The notes beneath the pieces were generated by a model. It was not told the origin of the DNA, did not search any database, and saw only the letters and a program-made list of their open reading frames with translations. From contig CAURED010000003.1 in NCBI GenBank assembly GCA_963524205.1, positions 182,229 to 246,228 on the forward strand: 64,000 bases of DNA, given 5' to 3'. The stretch comes from Aminipila sp963524205. GTDB lineage: Bacteria; Bacillota; Clostridia; Peptostreptococcales; Anaerovoracaceae. The number at the start of each line of letters is the position of its first letter. Position 1 is the first letter of the stretch. This document shows, piece after piece, positions 1 through 9,124 of the stretch. The position numbers and the translations under genes are program-made.

Positions 1-30
1 AAAACCGAGGCTAACATACCTCGGTTTTTT
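1..30. terminator. Rho-independent terminator hairpin at left edge
   Basis: Inverted repeat AACCGAGG / CCTCGGTT around an 8-nt loop. It is followed on the plus strand by six T, and on the minus strand by T's cut by the window edge. It could end an upstream plus-strand gene and the minus-strand transglycosylase gene that finishes at 127. The pairing is seen directly; bidirectional use is inferred. Confidence 0.7.
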
Positions 31-126
31 GCTTTTCTATATTATATGCTTTTTGTGTCGTGATTTTTTTAATCTTCTTTCTGTTCTGCAATTTTTCTTA
101 CTTGTAAAAAATCTTTTTCTCCAATT

Positions 127-1224
127 TTAATTATATCCGTTTACAGAAAGAAAATTTTGTACTCCACTATATGCAGACATAACTCTTGTTGCATACGCTG
201 TAGAATAGTTCCCTCGGCTAACTCTTGATGAGCCTTGGTTGTATGCGGATAAAACTCTCGTCTTATCCCCATTGTAGTTAGTAATTCCTGTACCGATCAT
301 ACAAGCTCCAACGTTTATATTCGAACGCGGATCAAGTAATTGCTGTGTCGTTAACCCAAAGTTTGCTCCTGTGGCAGGCATTATCTGCATCAGACCTATT
401 GCACCGCTATTGGAAACAGCCTTTGCATTAAAAGTACTTTCTTTATGCGCTATTGCCAATAACAGTTTTTCGTCCACTTTATACACACTGGCTGCTCTCT
501 TGAACATAAATACCAAATCCTGTGCATAAGACTTCGATAAGCTCCCATTATAATTCAATATATAGTTTACTAACCCTGTGTTGTATCTGGATTCTGATTC
601 ACTCCAGAAACTCTTTGCAGTTTTGTCTTTAATCGTACTTATACACAATCCATAATATGAATCAAAATATAAATCCCAATTAAACACTTTACTCTTATCC
701 ATTACCCTTGCAGGAATGAACAAATACTTTCCAACCGCCAATACTGGCAGTCCTTCTAAGTCAACTTCTTCGACTAACATCTCAGGTGCTTCTATTACTC
801 CAACAGTATCTTCTGACTCTTCAGTAGTAGTTGCCTCTTTTTTGTCTGAAAGTTCTTGATAAGCTATTACTTTGACTCCTGATATAACTTCTAGTTTCAT
901 ATCGTACCCATTATTCTTGGCCCAATTGTTACTAATTGTCTTTTGAGTCCCTTCCGTCTTAAGAAGTTTTAATGTGCGGCTTTCCCAGTCCATTTGTGCT
1001 TGAAATCCACAGATATTCCCCATATCTGTACTTAATGGAATGTAAGTCGTGTCTTTATAAAGGAAGAACGGATATTGTAGATTGTAATTTACAATCTCAC
1101 TTCCATTTATAACGACTTTTTTGTTAAAAAAATCTCCTTGAACGTATTCGTCAGCATATATAGAAATTGATGAGAAAAGTACAATGGTCAATGAAAGCCA
1201 CACAGATATAAGCTTCTTTGCCAT
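127..1224 (-). CDS. Secreted lytic transglycosylase with copper amine oxidase-like stalk domain
   Basis: 365 aa. Residues 1-24 form a signal peptide (basic MAKK start, hydrophobic core, end near IYA). Residues about 28-95 resemble the copper amine oxidase N-terminal ('stalk') domain common on Clostridia surface proteins. Residues about 240-350 are an SLT (goose-lysozyme-like) domain. The motif HKESTFN carries the likely catalytic Glu262, followed by GAIGLMQIMP and the SAYNQGS motif. The family cleaves the MurNAc-GlcNAc bond of peptidoglycan to give 1,6-anhydro ends, outside the membrane. An AGAGGAG ribosome site precedes the ATG. The gene stands alone and its -10-like TATAAT lies near 1270. 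A second reading frame stays open just after the stop (see findings). Confidence 0.9.
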   Translation of the reverse strand: MAKKLISVWLSLTIVLFSSISIYADEYVQGDFFNKKVVINGSEIVNYNLQYPFFLYKDTTYIPLSTDMGNICGFQAQMDWESRTLKLLKTEGTQKTISNNWAKNNGYDMKLEVISGVKVIAYQELSDKKEATTTEESEDTVGVIEAPEMLVEEVDLEGLPVLAVGKYLFIPARVMDKSKVFNWDLYFDSYYGLCISTIKDKTAKSFWSESESRYNTGLVNYILNYNGSLSKSYAQDLVFMFKRAASVYKVDEKLLLAIAHKESTFNAKAVSNSGAIGLMQIMPATGANFGLTTQQLLDPRSNINVGACMIGTGITNYNGDKTRVLSAYNQGSSRVSRGNYSTAYATRVMSAYSGVQNFLSVNGYN

Positions 1225-1452
1225 ACCTTGTTTCTCCTCTCTTTCTCTATGTCTTTTTTATAAGACATTATCATTATAACACTTTTTAACAAAAAGTATA
1301 CTGTTTTGCTTATATTCAGAAAATTACAACCAGAGTAACCTTTTGCTAACTTGTGTATTTTTCAACGTCTATTTGTGATATGTTTGTTCAAAAAAACTTT
1401 GTTTTGGTACTTGACATTACAAATGTGCTCTTCCTTATCTGACAAAATATTC

Positions 1453-2607
1453 CTAAATATACCTTGTCAACATATTATTTATCGTCTCATTCCACTGTTC
1501 TTCGCTGCTATACGCAAGTACCATTTTTTGTAATTGATTTTTTTGAATTTCATGCATTTCATTTAAACTTTCTATGGAATCTGCACGACCCGATCTTCTA
1601 GAAATTTGGTACATTTTCCTATCTATTTCTGGCATTTCTAAATAGGCATCTATTTTGTTAAGCATGGAGGATTTATCCTTCTTAAAGCTGCCTTCCACAT
1701 TTTGCAATAAATTTACGATGTGATCGCTTACTAATCTGCCTTCACAGTGTTCTACTGAATCAATCAGCATACGAATTTCTCTTATTTTATCATCATCGCT
1801 GCACAACTTCATCCGTCCACTTTTGTACTCATTCCAAAGTTCTGTACCTTCTTTTATCACAGCCGTTCTAATTCTCACATAGTCTGGATTGACCTCATCA
1901 ACTACATGTGCCATCCCCAGTGCATTTTGCTCTGATAAAGCTTTTCCTCCAACTCCAGGCATAAAGTAAACAGACAATTGAATTCCTCCAGTCTTAATAT
2001 TTCGTCCAGCTCTAATCAATTCCTCAACAGAAACTCCTTTGTTTATAAAATCAAGCACGTCCTGAGATCCAGACTCAAATCCAGAATGAATCCTATCTAA
2101 CCCTGCACTTTTCAGTTGGGCATATTCTTCTGCTGTCACCTTTGCCAAAGTCTGCGCTCTGCCATAGGAAGTAACTCTTTCAATTTGAGGAAATACTTCT
2201 CTTAAATATTCCAAAACTTCCTTTAATCTTGATGCACTTAATGCCAAGGTATTTCCATCTTGCAGAAATACAGTTTTCCCTCCATTCACCATCCAGTTAA
2301 AAATCAAGTATGCGCAATCTGCCTCCTGCCGGGACATACTTTGCGACTTATTTTTTAGTTTCTCTAAGTCCCATTGCCCCATAGAGTCTTTACACTCCAG
2401 GATCATATCAGCATAATATTTCATGATATCAATATCTCGCTTAATGCTGTCTATAGAAAAAATTTCAAAAGGAGTCTGCCTATACATTTGGCAAAACTTG
2501 CACTTATTCCACGTGCATCCCTGAGTCACCTGCAAAAGCAGACTATTTGCCTCACTTGGTGGTCTAAAAAGTCCAATCCTAAACACCATTTGTTTTTTCA
2601 TAACCAT
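1453..2607 (-). CDS. Radical SAM protein
   Basis: 384 aa. Residues about 25-45 hold a cysteine cluster, C-TWNK-C-KF-C, i.e. CX4CX2C rather than the textbook CX3CX2C. This spacing is typical of one COG1032-like subgroup that uses a [4Fe-4S] cluster to cleave S-adenosylmethionine. A radical SAM TIM-barrel pattern follows: FLQDGNTLAL (strand with possible SAM contacts), SGFESGSQDVL (helix after the GxE-type motif) and VYFMPGVGG. No auxiliary Cys-rich C-terminal domain is seen. Substrate is unknown. A GGATGGAG-like ribosome site precedes the ATG. It is divergent from feoA. Confidence 0.82.
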   Translation of the reverse strand: MVMKKQMVFRIGLFRPPSEANSLLLQVTQGCTWNKCKFCQMYRQTPFEIFSIDSIKRDIDIMKYYADMILECKDSMGQWDLEKLKNKSQSMSRQEADCAYLIFNWMVNGGKTVFLQDGNTLALSASRLKEVLEYLREVFPQIERVTSYGRAQTLAKVTAEEYAQLKSAGLDRIHSGFESGSQDVLDFINKGVSVEELIRAGRNIKTGGIQLSVYFMPGVGGKALSEQNALGMAHVVDEVNPDYVRIRTAVIKEGTELWNEYKSGRMKLCSDDDKIREIRMLIDSVEHCEGRLVSDHIVNLLQNVEGSFKKDKSSMLNKIDAYLEMPEIDRKMYQISRRSGRADSIESLNEMHEIQKNQLQKMVLAYSSEEQWNETINNMLTRYI

Positions 2608-2736
2608 ATCTCCATCCTTTCGTTTCCTTGACTTTTTGAAGGTTTTTCACTATACTGTTCGCATAAGCTAACTAGTGGGTATAAGCACAATATAAATATT
2701 ATGTTATTATACTACAATTATAATTCGAGGTAATAA

Positions 2737-2979
2737 ATGATTTTAACTTTAGATAAATTAAAACCCGGGAGCAGCGGGATTATAAGTGCAGTAGGAGGCG
2801 AAGGTGCCATTCGTCGAAGACTTTTTGATTTAGGACTGACTCCCAACACTTCAGTTTTAGTAAGAAAGGTCGCCCCTTTAGGTGACCCAATTGAAGTTTA
2901 CCTTAGAGGTTTTGAGCTTACCTTAAGGAAAGAGGATGCAAGTCATATCCAAGTTAAAGAGGTGTCAATTAATGAATAA
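2737..2979 (+). CDS. feoA: Ferrous iron transport protein A
   Basis: 80 aa, a small SH3-like FeoA protein. It shows the family pattern PGSSGIISAVGGEGAIRRRL, then FDLGLTPNTSVLVRKVAPLGDP and an ending in a small beta barrel. FeoA binds or modulates the FeoB transporter in the cytoplasm. The start has a GAGGTAA ribosome site. The stop codon overlaps the start of feoB by 8 nt, so the two are translationally coupled. No convincing Fur box was recognised in the 130 bp upstream. Confidence 0.92.
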   Translation: MILTLDKLKPGSSGIISAVGGEGAIRRRLFDLGLTPNTSVLVRKVAPLGDPIEVYLRGFELTLRKEDASHIQVKEVSINE

Positions 2980-5005
2980 AAAGCATTTACATAAAATTAA
3001 TATTGCTTTAATAGGGAACCCTAACTGCGGATTAACAACTGTTTTTAATCAGATGACTGGCGGGCAGCAGCATACTGGGCATTTCGCTACTCCACACAGA
3101 GCCACTAAAGAAGGTCCTGTACGAAGACATAAAGGTGTCAGCGTCATAGAACTACCGGGAACCTATTCTCTTTCAGCCTACACGGTAGATGATGTAGAAA
3201 CAAGAGATATACTATTAAAAGGTAAGCCCGATGTAATTGTTAATATTATTGATTCTACTGCAATTGAGAGAACCTTATATTTAACACTACAGCTTATGGA
3301 GTTAGAAATACCTATGGTTCTAGCGCTTAACATGATGGATGAAGTTAAAAACAATAAAATTTCTATAGATATTCAAAAATTATCAGAAGAACTCACAATT
3401 CCTGTGATTCCGATCTCCGCAAGTAAAAATGATGGGATTCATGATTTAATTCATTACGCTATAGAAGCCGCACAGAAACACACTCTCCCTAAAAAAATCG
3501 ACTTTTGCTCAGGCTATATCCATACTGCCATTCACTCTATCGCACATCTTATAAGTGACGATGTAGAAAGAGTTGGGCTTCCTTTACGGTTTTGCTGCAC
3601 CAAAGTTGTAGAAGGTGATGAGCCTATGTTGAAAGAACTTCAGCTGCAGGGTCCTGAACTGGATATAATATGGCATATTGTAGAAGACATGGAAAATCAT
3701 CTGCATACAGACCGAGAAGCGGCTATGGCAGATATGAGATATGCATTTATAGAAAAAATATGCGCTAAAGTAGTAATACGTATATCAGAAAGCACCAAGG
3801 AACACGCACGCTCCGTGAAAATAGATAAGATTCTGACTCACAGATTTTTTGCTATCCCTATATTTATGGGAATTATGTTTTTGGTCTTTTATTTTACTTT
3901 CAGCTCCATAGGTGCCTATCTTAGTGGGCAGCTTTCCAAACTCATAGAGATAGTAATTAGTCTTATAAGTTCTGGCCTTATAGGTGCAGGGGTAAGTCCT
4001 GTTCTATATGCTTTAATCATAGATGGAATTTGTGCCGGAGTAGGAAGTGTATTATCATTCCTGCCTATTATTGCCGTCCTTTTTTTCTTCTTGTCCATCT
4101 TAGAGGACAGCGGATATACTCCGCGAGTCGCCTTTGTAATGGATAAACTCTTAAGGAAGCTGGGGCTTTCAGGTCGTTCTATCGTCCCAATGCTTATCGG
4201 TTTCGGCTGTTCGGTTCCAGCAATTATGGCTACCCGGTCTCTTTCCAGTTCTAGAGACAGACATTTAACTATTGCATTAATTCCATTTATGTCTTGCAGT
4301 GCAAAACTTCCTATATATGCTATGTTTACTGCAGCATTTTTCAGCAGTAACAAAGCCCTTATTATGACTGCAATATATCTGACAGGAATTATAGTCGCAA
4401 TAATATGTGCCTCGATTTTTAAAAGTACAATATTCAAAGGAAATCCAGTGCCATTTATAATGGTGCTTCCTCCTTACCGTGTGCCAGCAGTCAAAAGTGT
4501 CTGTCTGCGTATGTGGGAAAATGTAAAAGGCTTTATTAAAAAGGCCTTCACCGTAATATTTATAGCTACAATTATAATATGGTTCTTGCAGAGTTTTGAC
4601 TATGGCCTAAATTTAGTAACAAGTAGTGAAGATAGCATTTTAGCTTCTCTAGGAAGAGCTGTTTCTCCCATATTTGAACCTCTGGGTTTTGGGGATTGGC
4701 GGGCCGCAACTGCACTTATCACCGGGCTTTCTGCAAAAGAGGCAGTAGTAAGCACTATGGCGGTTTTAACAGGAGCCTCAGAAGGGGGCTCTTTAACAAC
4801 AATGCTTACACAGATTTTCACCCCCTTATCTGCATTTGCATTCTTAGCCTTCTGCCTCTTATATATGCCTTGTGTTGCTACACTAGCAACTATCAGAAGA
4901 GAAATGGGAGGCTGGCATTACGCTATACTAACGGTATGCTTCCAGACGGCAGTCGCATGGATAGTTGCTTTTATAATATATAATGTAGGAAGTTTATTTT
5001 TGTAA
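2972..5005 (+). CDS. feoB: Ferrous iron transporter FeoB with degenerate G domain
   Basis: 677 aa from the ATG at 2972, chosen because AGAGGTG lies 8 nt upstream; an in-frame ATG at 2936 sits inside feoA with no ribosome site. The N-terminal G domain is recognisable but altered. The P-loop reads GNPNCGLTT (Leu21 where Lys is expected), the switch I Thr is replaced by His42, and the G3 DLPG reads ELPG (Glu60). G4 (NMMD) and G5-like SAS are kept. The membrane part is intact, with both gate motifs (GFGCSVPAIMATR and FMSCSAKLP) and the late YMPCVAT motif. Family role: Fe2+ uptake across the inner membrane. Whether this copy still hydrolyses GTP is doubtful. Confidence 0.9.
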   Translation: MNKKHLHKINIALIGNPNCGLTTVFNQMTGGQQHTGHFATPHRATKEGPVRRHKGVSVIELPGTYSLSAYTVDDVETRDILLKGKPDVIVNIIDSTAIERTLYLTLQLMELEIPMVLALNMMDEVKNNKISIDIQKLSEELTIPVIPISASKNDGIHDLIHYAIEAAQKHTLPKKIDFCSGYIHTAIHSIAHLISDDVERVGLPLRFCCTKVVEGDEPMLKELQLQGPELDIIWHIVEDMENHLHTDREAAMADMRYAFIEKICAKVVIRISESTKEHARSVKIDKILTHRFFAIPIFMGIMFLVFYFTFSSIGAYLSGQLSKLIEIVISLISSGLIGAGVSPVLYALIIDGICAGVGSVLSFLPIIAVLFFFLSILEDSGYTPRVAFVMDKLLRKLGLSGRSIVPMLIGFGCSVPAIMATRSLSSSRDRHLTIALIPFMSCSAKLPIYAMFTAAFFSSNKALIMTAIYLTGIIVAIICASIFKSTIFKGNPVPFIMVLPPYRVPAVKSVCLRMWENVKGFIKKAFTVIFIATIIIWFLQSFDYGLNLVTSSEDSILASLGRAVSPIFEPLGFGDWRAATALITGLSAKEAVVSTMAVLTGASEGGSLTTMLTQIFTPLSAFAFLAFCLLYMPCVATLATIRREMGGWHYAILTVCFQTAVAWIVAFIIYNVGSLFL

Positions 5006-5027
5006 TCATTTTTCATACACTAGCAAG

Positions 5028-5065
5028 AGAGGCTGTTGCAAATAAATTTTGTAACAACCTCTTTT
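5028..5065 (+). terminator. Terminator after feoB
   Basis: Stem AGAGGCTGTTGCA / TGTAACAACCTCT (one mismatch or G-U pairs) followed by CTTTTATT on the plus strand. It ends the feoAB transcript, 23 nt after the stop. There is no good T-run on the other strand for the convergent citrate synthase gene. Confidence 0.75.
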
Positions 5066-5118
5066 ATTATTTTCATTATATTAAATCTTATTGTATGGCG
5101 CATCTGAATCTCATATGT

Positions 5119-6501
5119 TTATCTCTTACTAATAGGCACATATTCACTTGATTCAGCCACATCTTTATAGGCTGGCCTTATAATTTTACCTGTATTAATC
5201 AACTCTTCAATTCTATGAGCACTCCATCCCGCCATTCTTGCTATTGCAAAAATAGGAGTATAAAGCTCTATCGGCAAGTCCAGCATGCTATACACAAACC
5301 CGCTGTAAAAGTCAATATTCGCACTAACGCCCTTATAGATTTTCCTTTCCTGGCAAATTATATCTGCAGCAATTTTTTCCACACTGGCATATAACTTATA
5401 TTCTTTACCTCTTTCCTTTTCTACAGCCAGGCTTTCTACAAACTTCTTAAAGATTTCCGCCCTAGGATCAGATAAAGAATATACAGCATGCCCCATTCCA
5501 TAGATCAGTCCGGATTTATCAAAGGCTTCTCCTCTTAATAGTTTTTGTAAATATTCTTTAATCTCATCTTCATCGTTCCAATCAGAAATACATGATTTCA
5601 TATCATCAAACATCTGGACAACTTTAATATTTGCGCCGCCATGCTTAGGCCCTTTTAGAGATCCCAGAGCCGCAGCTATGGCAGAATACGTATCTGTCCC
5701 TGATGAAGAAACCACATGTGTAGTAAAAGTTGAATTATTACCGCCGCCATGTTCTGCGTGCAGAACTAATGCCAAATCTAGAATCTTAGCTTCAAGTTCT
5801 GTGTATTGGCTGTCAGGTCTGAGCATATGCAATATGTTCTCTGCTGTAGATAATTCCGGCTTAGGTATGTGTATATATAAGCTGTCCATATAATGATAAT
5901 GTCTTGATGCCTGATATCCGTACACAGCTAATAGCGGAAAAACAGCCGTAAGCAGTAAACACTGTCTAAGTACATTTGGTATAGTCGTATCATTTGGATT
6001 CATATCATAAGAATGAAGGGTCAACACGCCTCTTGCCAAACTGTTCATCATATCTGTACTAGGTGCTTTCATAATGATATCTCTTACAAAACTTGGCGGC
6101 AACGTGCGATATTCCGCTAAAATCTTCTTAAAATTATTTAGCTGCTCATTGTTTGGCAGCTTCCCAAATATGAGCAGATACGCAGCTTCTTCAAAGCCAA
6201 AACGTTTCTCATTAACAAAGCCTCTCACTATATCATTTATATTAACTCCACGGTAATACAGCCTGCCAGGACAAGGAACCTTTTCTCCAGTATCCTTATC
6301 TATATCAAAAGCATATATGCCTGAAATCTCTGTAAGCCCCGTCAACACTCCATTTCCATTTAAATCTCTTAGTCCCCTGTTAACTTCATATTTTTTATAT
6401 AAGGATGCGTCTATTGTGCTGTTCTCTATACATTTATTGGCTAGTGACTGTATTTCCGTAGTTATTCTAGAATATTTATCATCTAATTTATCTCCATACA
6501 T
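5119..6501 (-). CDS. gltA: Citrate synthase
   Basis: 460 aa from the ATG at 6501; an ATG five codons earlier (6516) lacks a ribosome site, whereas GGGGG sits 8 nt before the inner one. The protein condenses oxaloacetate and acetyl-CoA to citrate in the cytoplasm. Catalytic residues are seen: the first His in PKHGGANI, the second in GMGHAVYSLSDPRA, and the Asp in ANIDFYSGFVY. The N terminus carries a family-type CPGRLYYRGVNI segment. Length is slightly above the usual 370-430 residues, from an N-terminal extension. It is monocistronic, with a promoter at 6587-6615. It may serve glutamate synthesis through a partial TCA branch. 2-methylcitrate synthase activity cannot be excluded. Confidence 0.92.
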   Translation of the reverse strand: MYGDKLDDKYSRITTEIQSLANKCIENSTIDASLYKKYEVNRGLRDLNGNGVLTGLTEISGIYAFDIDKDTGEKVPCPGRLYYRGVNINDIVRGFVNEKRFGFEEAAYLLIFGKLPNNEQLNNFKKILAEYRTLPPSFVRDIIMKAPSTDMMNSLARGVLTLHSYDMNPNDTTIPNVLRQCLLLTAVFPLLAVYGYQASRHYHYMDSLYIHIPKPELSTAENILHMLRPDSQYTELEAKILDLALVLHAEHGGGNNSTFTTHVVSSSGTDTYSAIAAALGSLKGPKHGGANIKVVQMFDDMKSCISDWNDEDEIKEYLQKLLRGEAFDKSGLIYGMGHAVYSLSDPRAEIFKKFVESLAVEKERGKEYKLYASVEKIAADIICQERKIYKGVSANIDFYSGFVYSMLDLPIELYTPIFAIARMAGWSAHRIEELINTGKIIRPAYKDVAESSEYVPISKR

Positions 6502-6586
6502 ATTTTGTACCCCCATTTTGTGTTTTAAAGCAAATTAATACATTTCTACTTCATTTAGTTATAGTAATATACTAGTAACGGATTTT

Positions 6587-6615
6587 AGTATACTACGTTT
6601 TCAACGTATTTTCAA
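6587..6615 (-). promoter_or_regulatory. Promoter with palindromic operator for citrate synthase
   Basis: TTGAAA-N17-TATACT on the minus strand about 100 nt upstream of the gltA start. The spacer contains the perfect inverted repeat TACGTT-ttc-AACGTA (6594-6608), and a second inverted repeat (ATTTTCA/TGAAAAT) overlaps the -35. A repressor site between -35 and -10 is inferred. Confidence 0.6.
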
Positions 6616-6715
6616 TAATGAAAAATATGTATTATTTTTTTATAGAGCAAATTAATTATATTTATTTATATTTTTATGACAATCAAGATAACAAACATAC
6701 AAATAAAAGGATTAC

Positions 6716-6743
6716 ATCTGGCATAAACCAAATCTAACCCTTT
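6716..6743 (-). terminator. Terminator after the diguanylate cyclase gene
   Basis: On the minus strand, a hairpin of AAAGG plus eleven further pairs (one mismatch, two G-U) with a short TTTATG-type loop, followed by TTTTATTTG. It lies 22 nt beyond the stop at 6765. Confidence 0.65.
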
Positions 6744-6764
6744 AACTATGCTTTATCTATTATG

Positions 6765-8990
6765 TCACAATTCTTCATAAAATATCGCTCTGTCTTTGCC
6801 TAATTTTTTTGCCTTATACAAGGCCTCATCTGCCCTCTGATATAGTTCTTTAAAACTATATGTTTCATACCCAAACAAGGTAATTCCAATACTTACAGAT
6901 ATCGTACTCCATTTTTCGTCTTCTTTTGCAATTTGCCTGATAACTTTATGAATTTTCTCTTTCAACCGCTCTGCTTCGCTCATACCGGTAATATTCTTAA
7001 ATAGAAATACAAATTCATCTCCACCTAATCTGCCTACCAAATTACCCTGGCCTGCAACCAATTCTAACTCCATGGCCACCTTCTTTAATAAAGTATCACC
7101 TTCAGGATGTCCATATCTGTCATTTATAATTTTAAATCCATCTAAATCAATAATCATCAGGCTGTGAATATCATAGTTGGGAAAGTTCGTACTCTGCAGA
7201 CTCATTTGATTATCCACACTAATTTTTAATAAAAATTCCTTTAACTCCGATTCAATCTTTCTCCTATTGAATAAACCCGTAAGTGAGTCTGTCTCAGCTT
7301 CATTACGCAATGAATTTTCCATTCTGCTTTTCTCTACATTTAAAAATTCAATCATTTTCAGGTTTGTTGTATTCACTTTATTCTTTAACATTATTATGTA
7401 GATTAGAATTCCAATAGCAGCTGTAACTGCAAACACTACTAAACCCAAAAAGAATGTGGGGTTTGAATAGTACAGCTTTCTAAATTTTGGTTGTTCATAA
7501 ACGACATAATTACTTAAAACTATATTTGACAAATCCATATCAGAAATACAGTGCAAGCCTTTGTTTAATATATTTAAAAGTTCAATATCTTCATCCTTAG
7601 AAACACCTAATGACAGATCTTCTGAATATCCAATCAGGTCCTGTCTAATGAGATTAACAAATTTAGGATTAGCCAGATAATAATTTGCTGCATACGCGTT
7701 GGCAATAGTAGCATCCGCCATGCCAGAGTTAACAGCTTCAAAACATTCCTCAACTGTTTCATATTCCTTTACATCATAATTTTCAAGAATATCTAAATAG
7801 TAGTCTTTTGGCATGGCAACCTGCTTTATTCCATCAAAATTCCTGTCTTTTGCAATTACACCTACAAGTGATGCATTAATACATATACTAGAAGTATATA
7901 TCCCTCTCTTCTCTGATATACCATAGTCGTGGGAAACTAAACTTATCATGTCAGTTTTCCCAGTCTTTACATCATCTAATGCCTGGCTTAAATTTTCCGC
8001 TCTTACAAATTCAAATTTTAGGCCTGTATACTTTGACAATAAATCAAATAAATCCTTTGTTACACCTTTAATATCGCCTGTTTCCTCATCATAGTATTCG
8101 ATTGGCTGCCACCCCTGATCATAAGAAACCTTTACAGTACCTTTCTCTTTAATATAGTTCAGTTCTCCAGCAGTAAATGAGGGTGCTGCAACATTACCTT
8201 TTATAAAATATTTATTTTGTATTTGCATGTCATAGGAGGGGTTACTATTTTTAATATTTTGCATAGATAGATTTAATTCTTCTAACAATACCTTATTGTT
8301 TTTATTTACACCATAGTATAATGGATGTTCATCCATCCTACCTATAACTTTATCATACCTCTTGTTTGATTCAACTGATGTAAAAATAGCTTGTATTTGA
8401 TTCTCTTCTAAGGCAGTCTCCATGTCCTCCAATGTTTCATAATATTTTTTATTAAACCTAATGTGATTTTGACTTGAATACGCATCTAAGTATGCTTCCT
8501 TGTAATCGTTTTTCAGAATACCTACATAAATTCCATTCAGCTTAGAAAAATCGTCAAAATTCAGCTCAGTATTACTAGCTTTTGTATATAACTGGGTCTG
8601 TGAAACTCTATTAGAAAAATGAGAATATATAATCTTGTTGGATTTTAAGGTCTCCTGGTCTATACCTCCAACAATATCCACTTCACCATTTTCTAACATC
8701 TTAATGCACTCAGGAAAAGATGCAACTACAAACTCATAATCCCAGCCTGCAAATTGTGATATTTCTTTTAAATAATCATATCCATATCCTGAATATACAC
8801 CATTTTCATCTGCTTCCTGATATCCTTCATATAAATAATATCCAACTTTCACAACCTTCTTTTCTTGTGAAATCTTAGATTCCCCAAATGCAAGTTGAGA
8901 TTGCAAAGAAAAAAGCATCATAAAAAAAATCATAAAGCCACCAGAAATTCTAATCAATATCTGCAATAATTGCTGATTATCTTTCTTCAT
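6765..8990 (-). CDS. Membrane diguanylate cyclase with two solute-binding-type sensor domains
   Basis: 741 aa. Residues 10-34 are a signal or membrane segment. Residues about 43-265 and 285-500 are two successive SBP_bac_3-type (periplasmic amino acid-binding) domains; the second begins at GTVKVSYDQGWQPIEYYD. A membrane helix lies at about 517-540 and a short coiled-coil linker follows. Residues about 570-738 are a GGDEF domain with an intact GRLGGDEF active site. The family makes cyclic di-GMP from two GTP. No RxxD inhibitory site is present five residues before GGDEF (VAGQ there), so product inhibition is probably absent. Likely role: couple an extracellular amino acid or similar ligand to c-di-GMP. 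GGGAGAA precedes the ATG. It is monocistronic, with no phosphodiesterase nearby. Confidence 0.9.
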   Translation of the reverse strand: MKKDNQQLLQILIRISGGFMIFFMMLFSLQSQLAFGESKISQEKKVVKVGYYLYEGYQEADENGVYSGYGYDYLKEISQFAGWDYEFVVASFPECIKMLENGEVDIVGGIDQETLKSNKIIYSHFSNRVSQTQLYTKASNTELNFDDFSKLNGIYVGILKNDYKEAYLDAYSSQNHIRFNKKYYETLEDMETALEENQIQAIFTSVESNKRYDKVIGRMDEHPLYYGVNKNNKVLLEELNLSMQNIKNSNPSYDMQIQNKYFIKGNVAAPSFTAGELNYIKEKGTVKVSYDQGWQPIEYYDEETGDIKGVTKDLFDLLSKYTGLKFEFVRAENLSQALDDVKTGKTDMISLVSHDYGISEKRGIYTSSICINASLVGVIAKDRNFDGIKQVAMPKDYYLDILENYDVKEYETVEECFEAVNSGMADATIANAYAANYYLANPKFVNLIRQDLIGYSEDLSLGVSKDEDIELLNILNKGLHCISDMDLSNIVLSNYVVYEQPKFRKLYYSNPTFFLGLVVFAVTAAIGILIYIIMLKNKVNTTNLKMIEFLNVEKSRMENSLRNEAETDSLTGLFNRRKIESELKEFLLKISVDNQMSLQSTNFPNYDIHSLMIIDLDGFKIINDRYGHPEGDTLLKKVAMELELVAGQGNLVGRLGGDEFVFLFKNITGMSEAERLKEKIHKVIRQIAKEDEKWSTISVSIGITLFGYETYSFKELYQRADEALYKAKKLGKDRAIFYEEL

Positions 8991-9088
8991 AATACTATTT
9001 CTCCCTGAAATTGAATTTATTAATATTATATATAAATTTTTGACAATTTTCTACATAATATTAGAATTTTCAAAAATTAATTCAGCAT

Positions 9089-9118
9089 GAAAAAAAGGTG
9101 GATATTAAATCCACCTTT
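9089..9118 (-). terminator. Terminator of the atp operon
   Basis: Perfect 10-bp stem AAAGGTGGAT / ATCCACCTTT with a 5-nt loop and a long T-run on the minus strand, immediately after the atpC stop. Confidence 0.88.
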
Positions 9119-9124
9119 AATTAC

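Noticed and set aside
3916..4437. 173-aa frame on the minus strand
   Set aside because: It lies wholly inside feoB, has no family features and no ribosome site.
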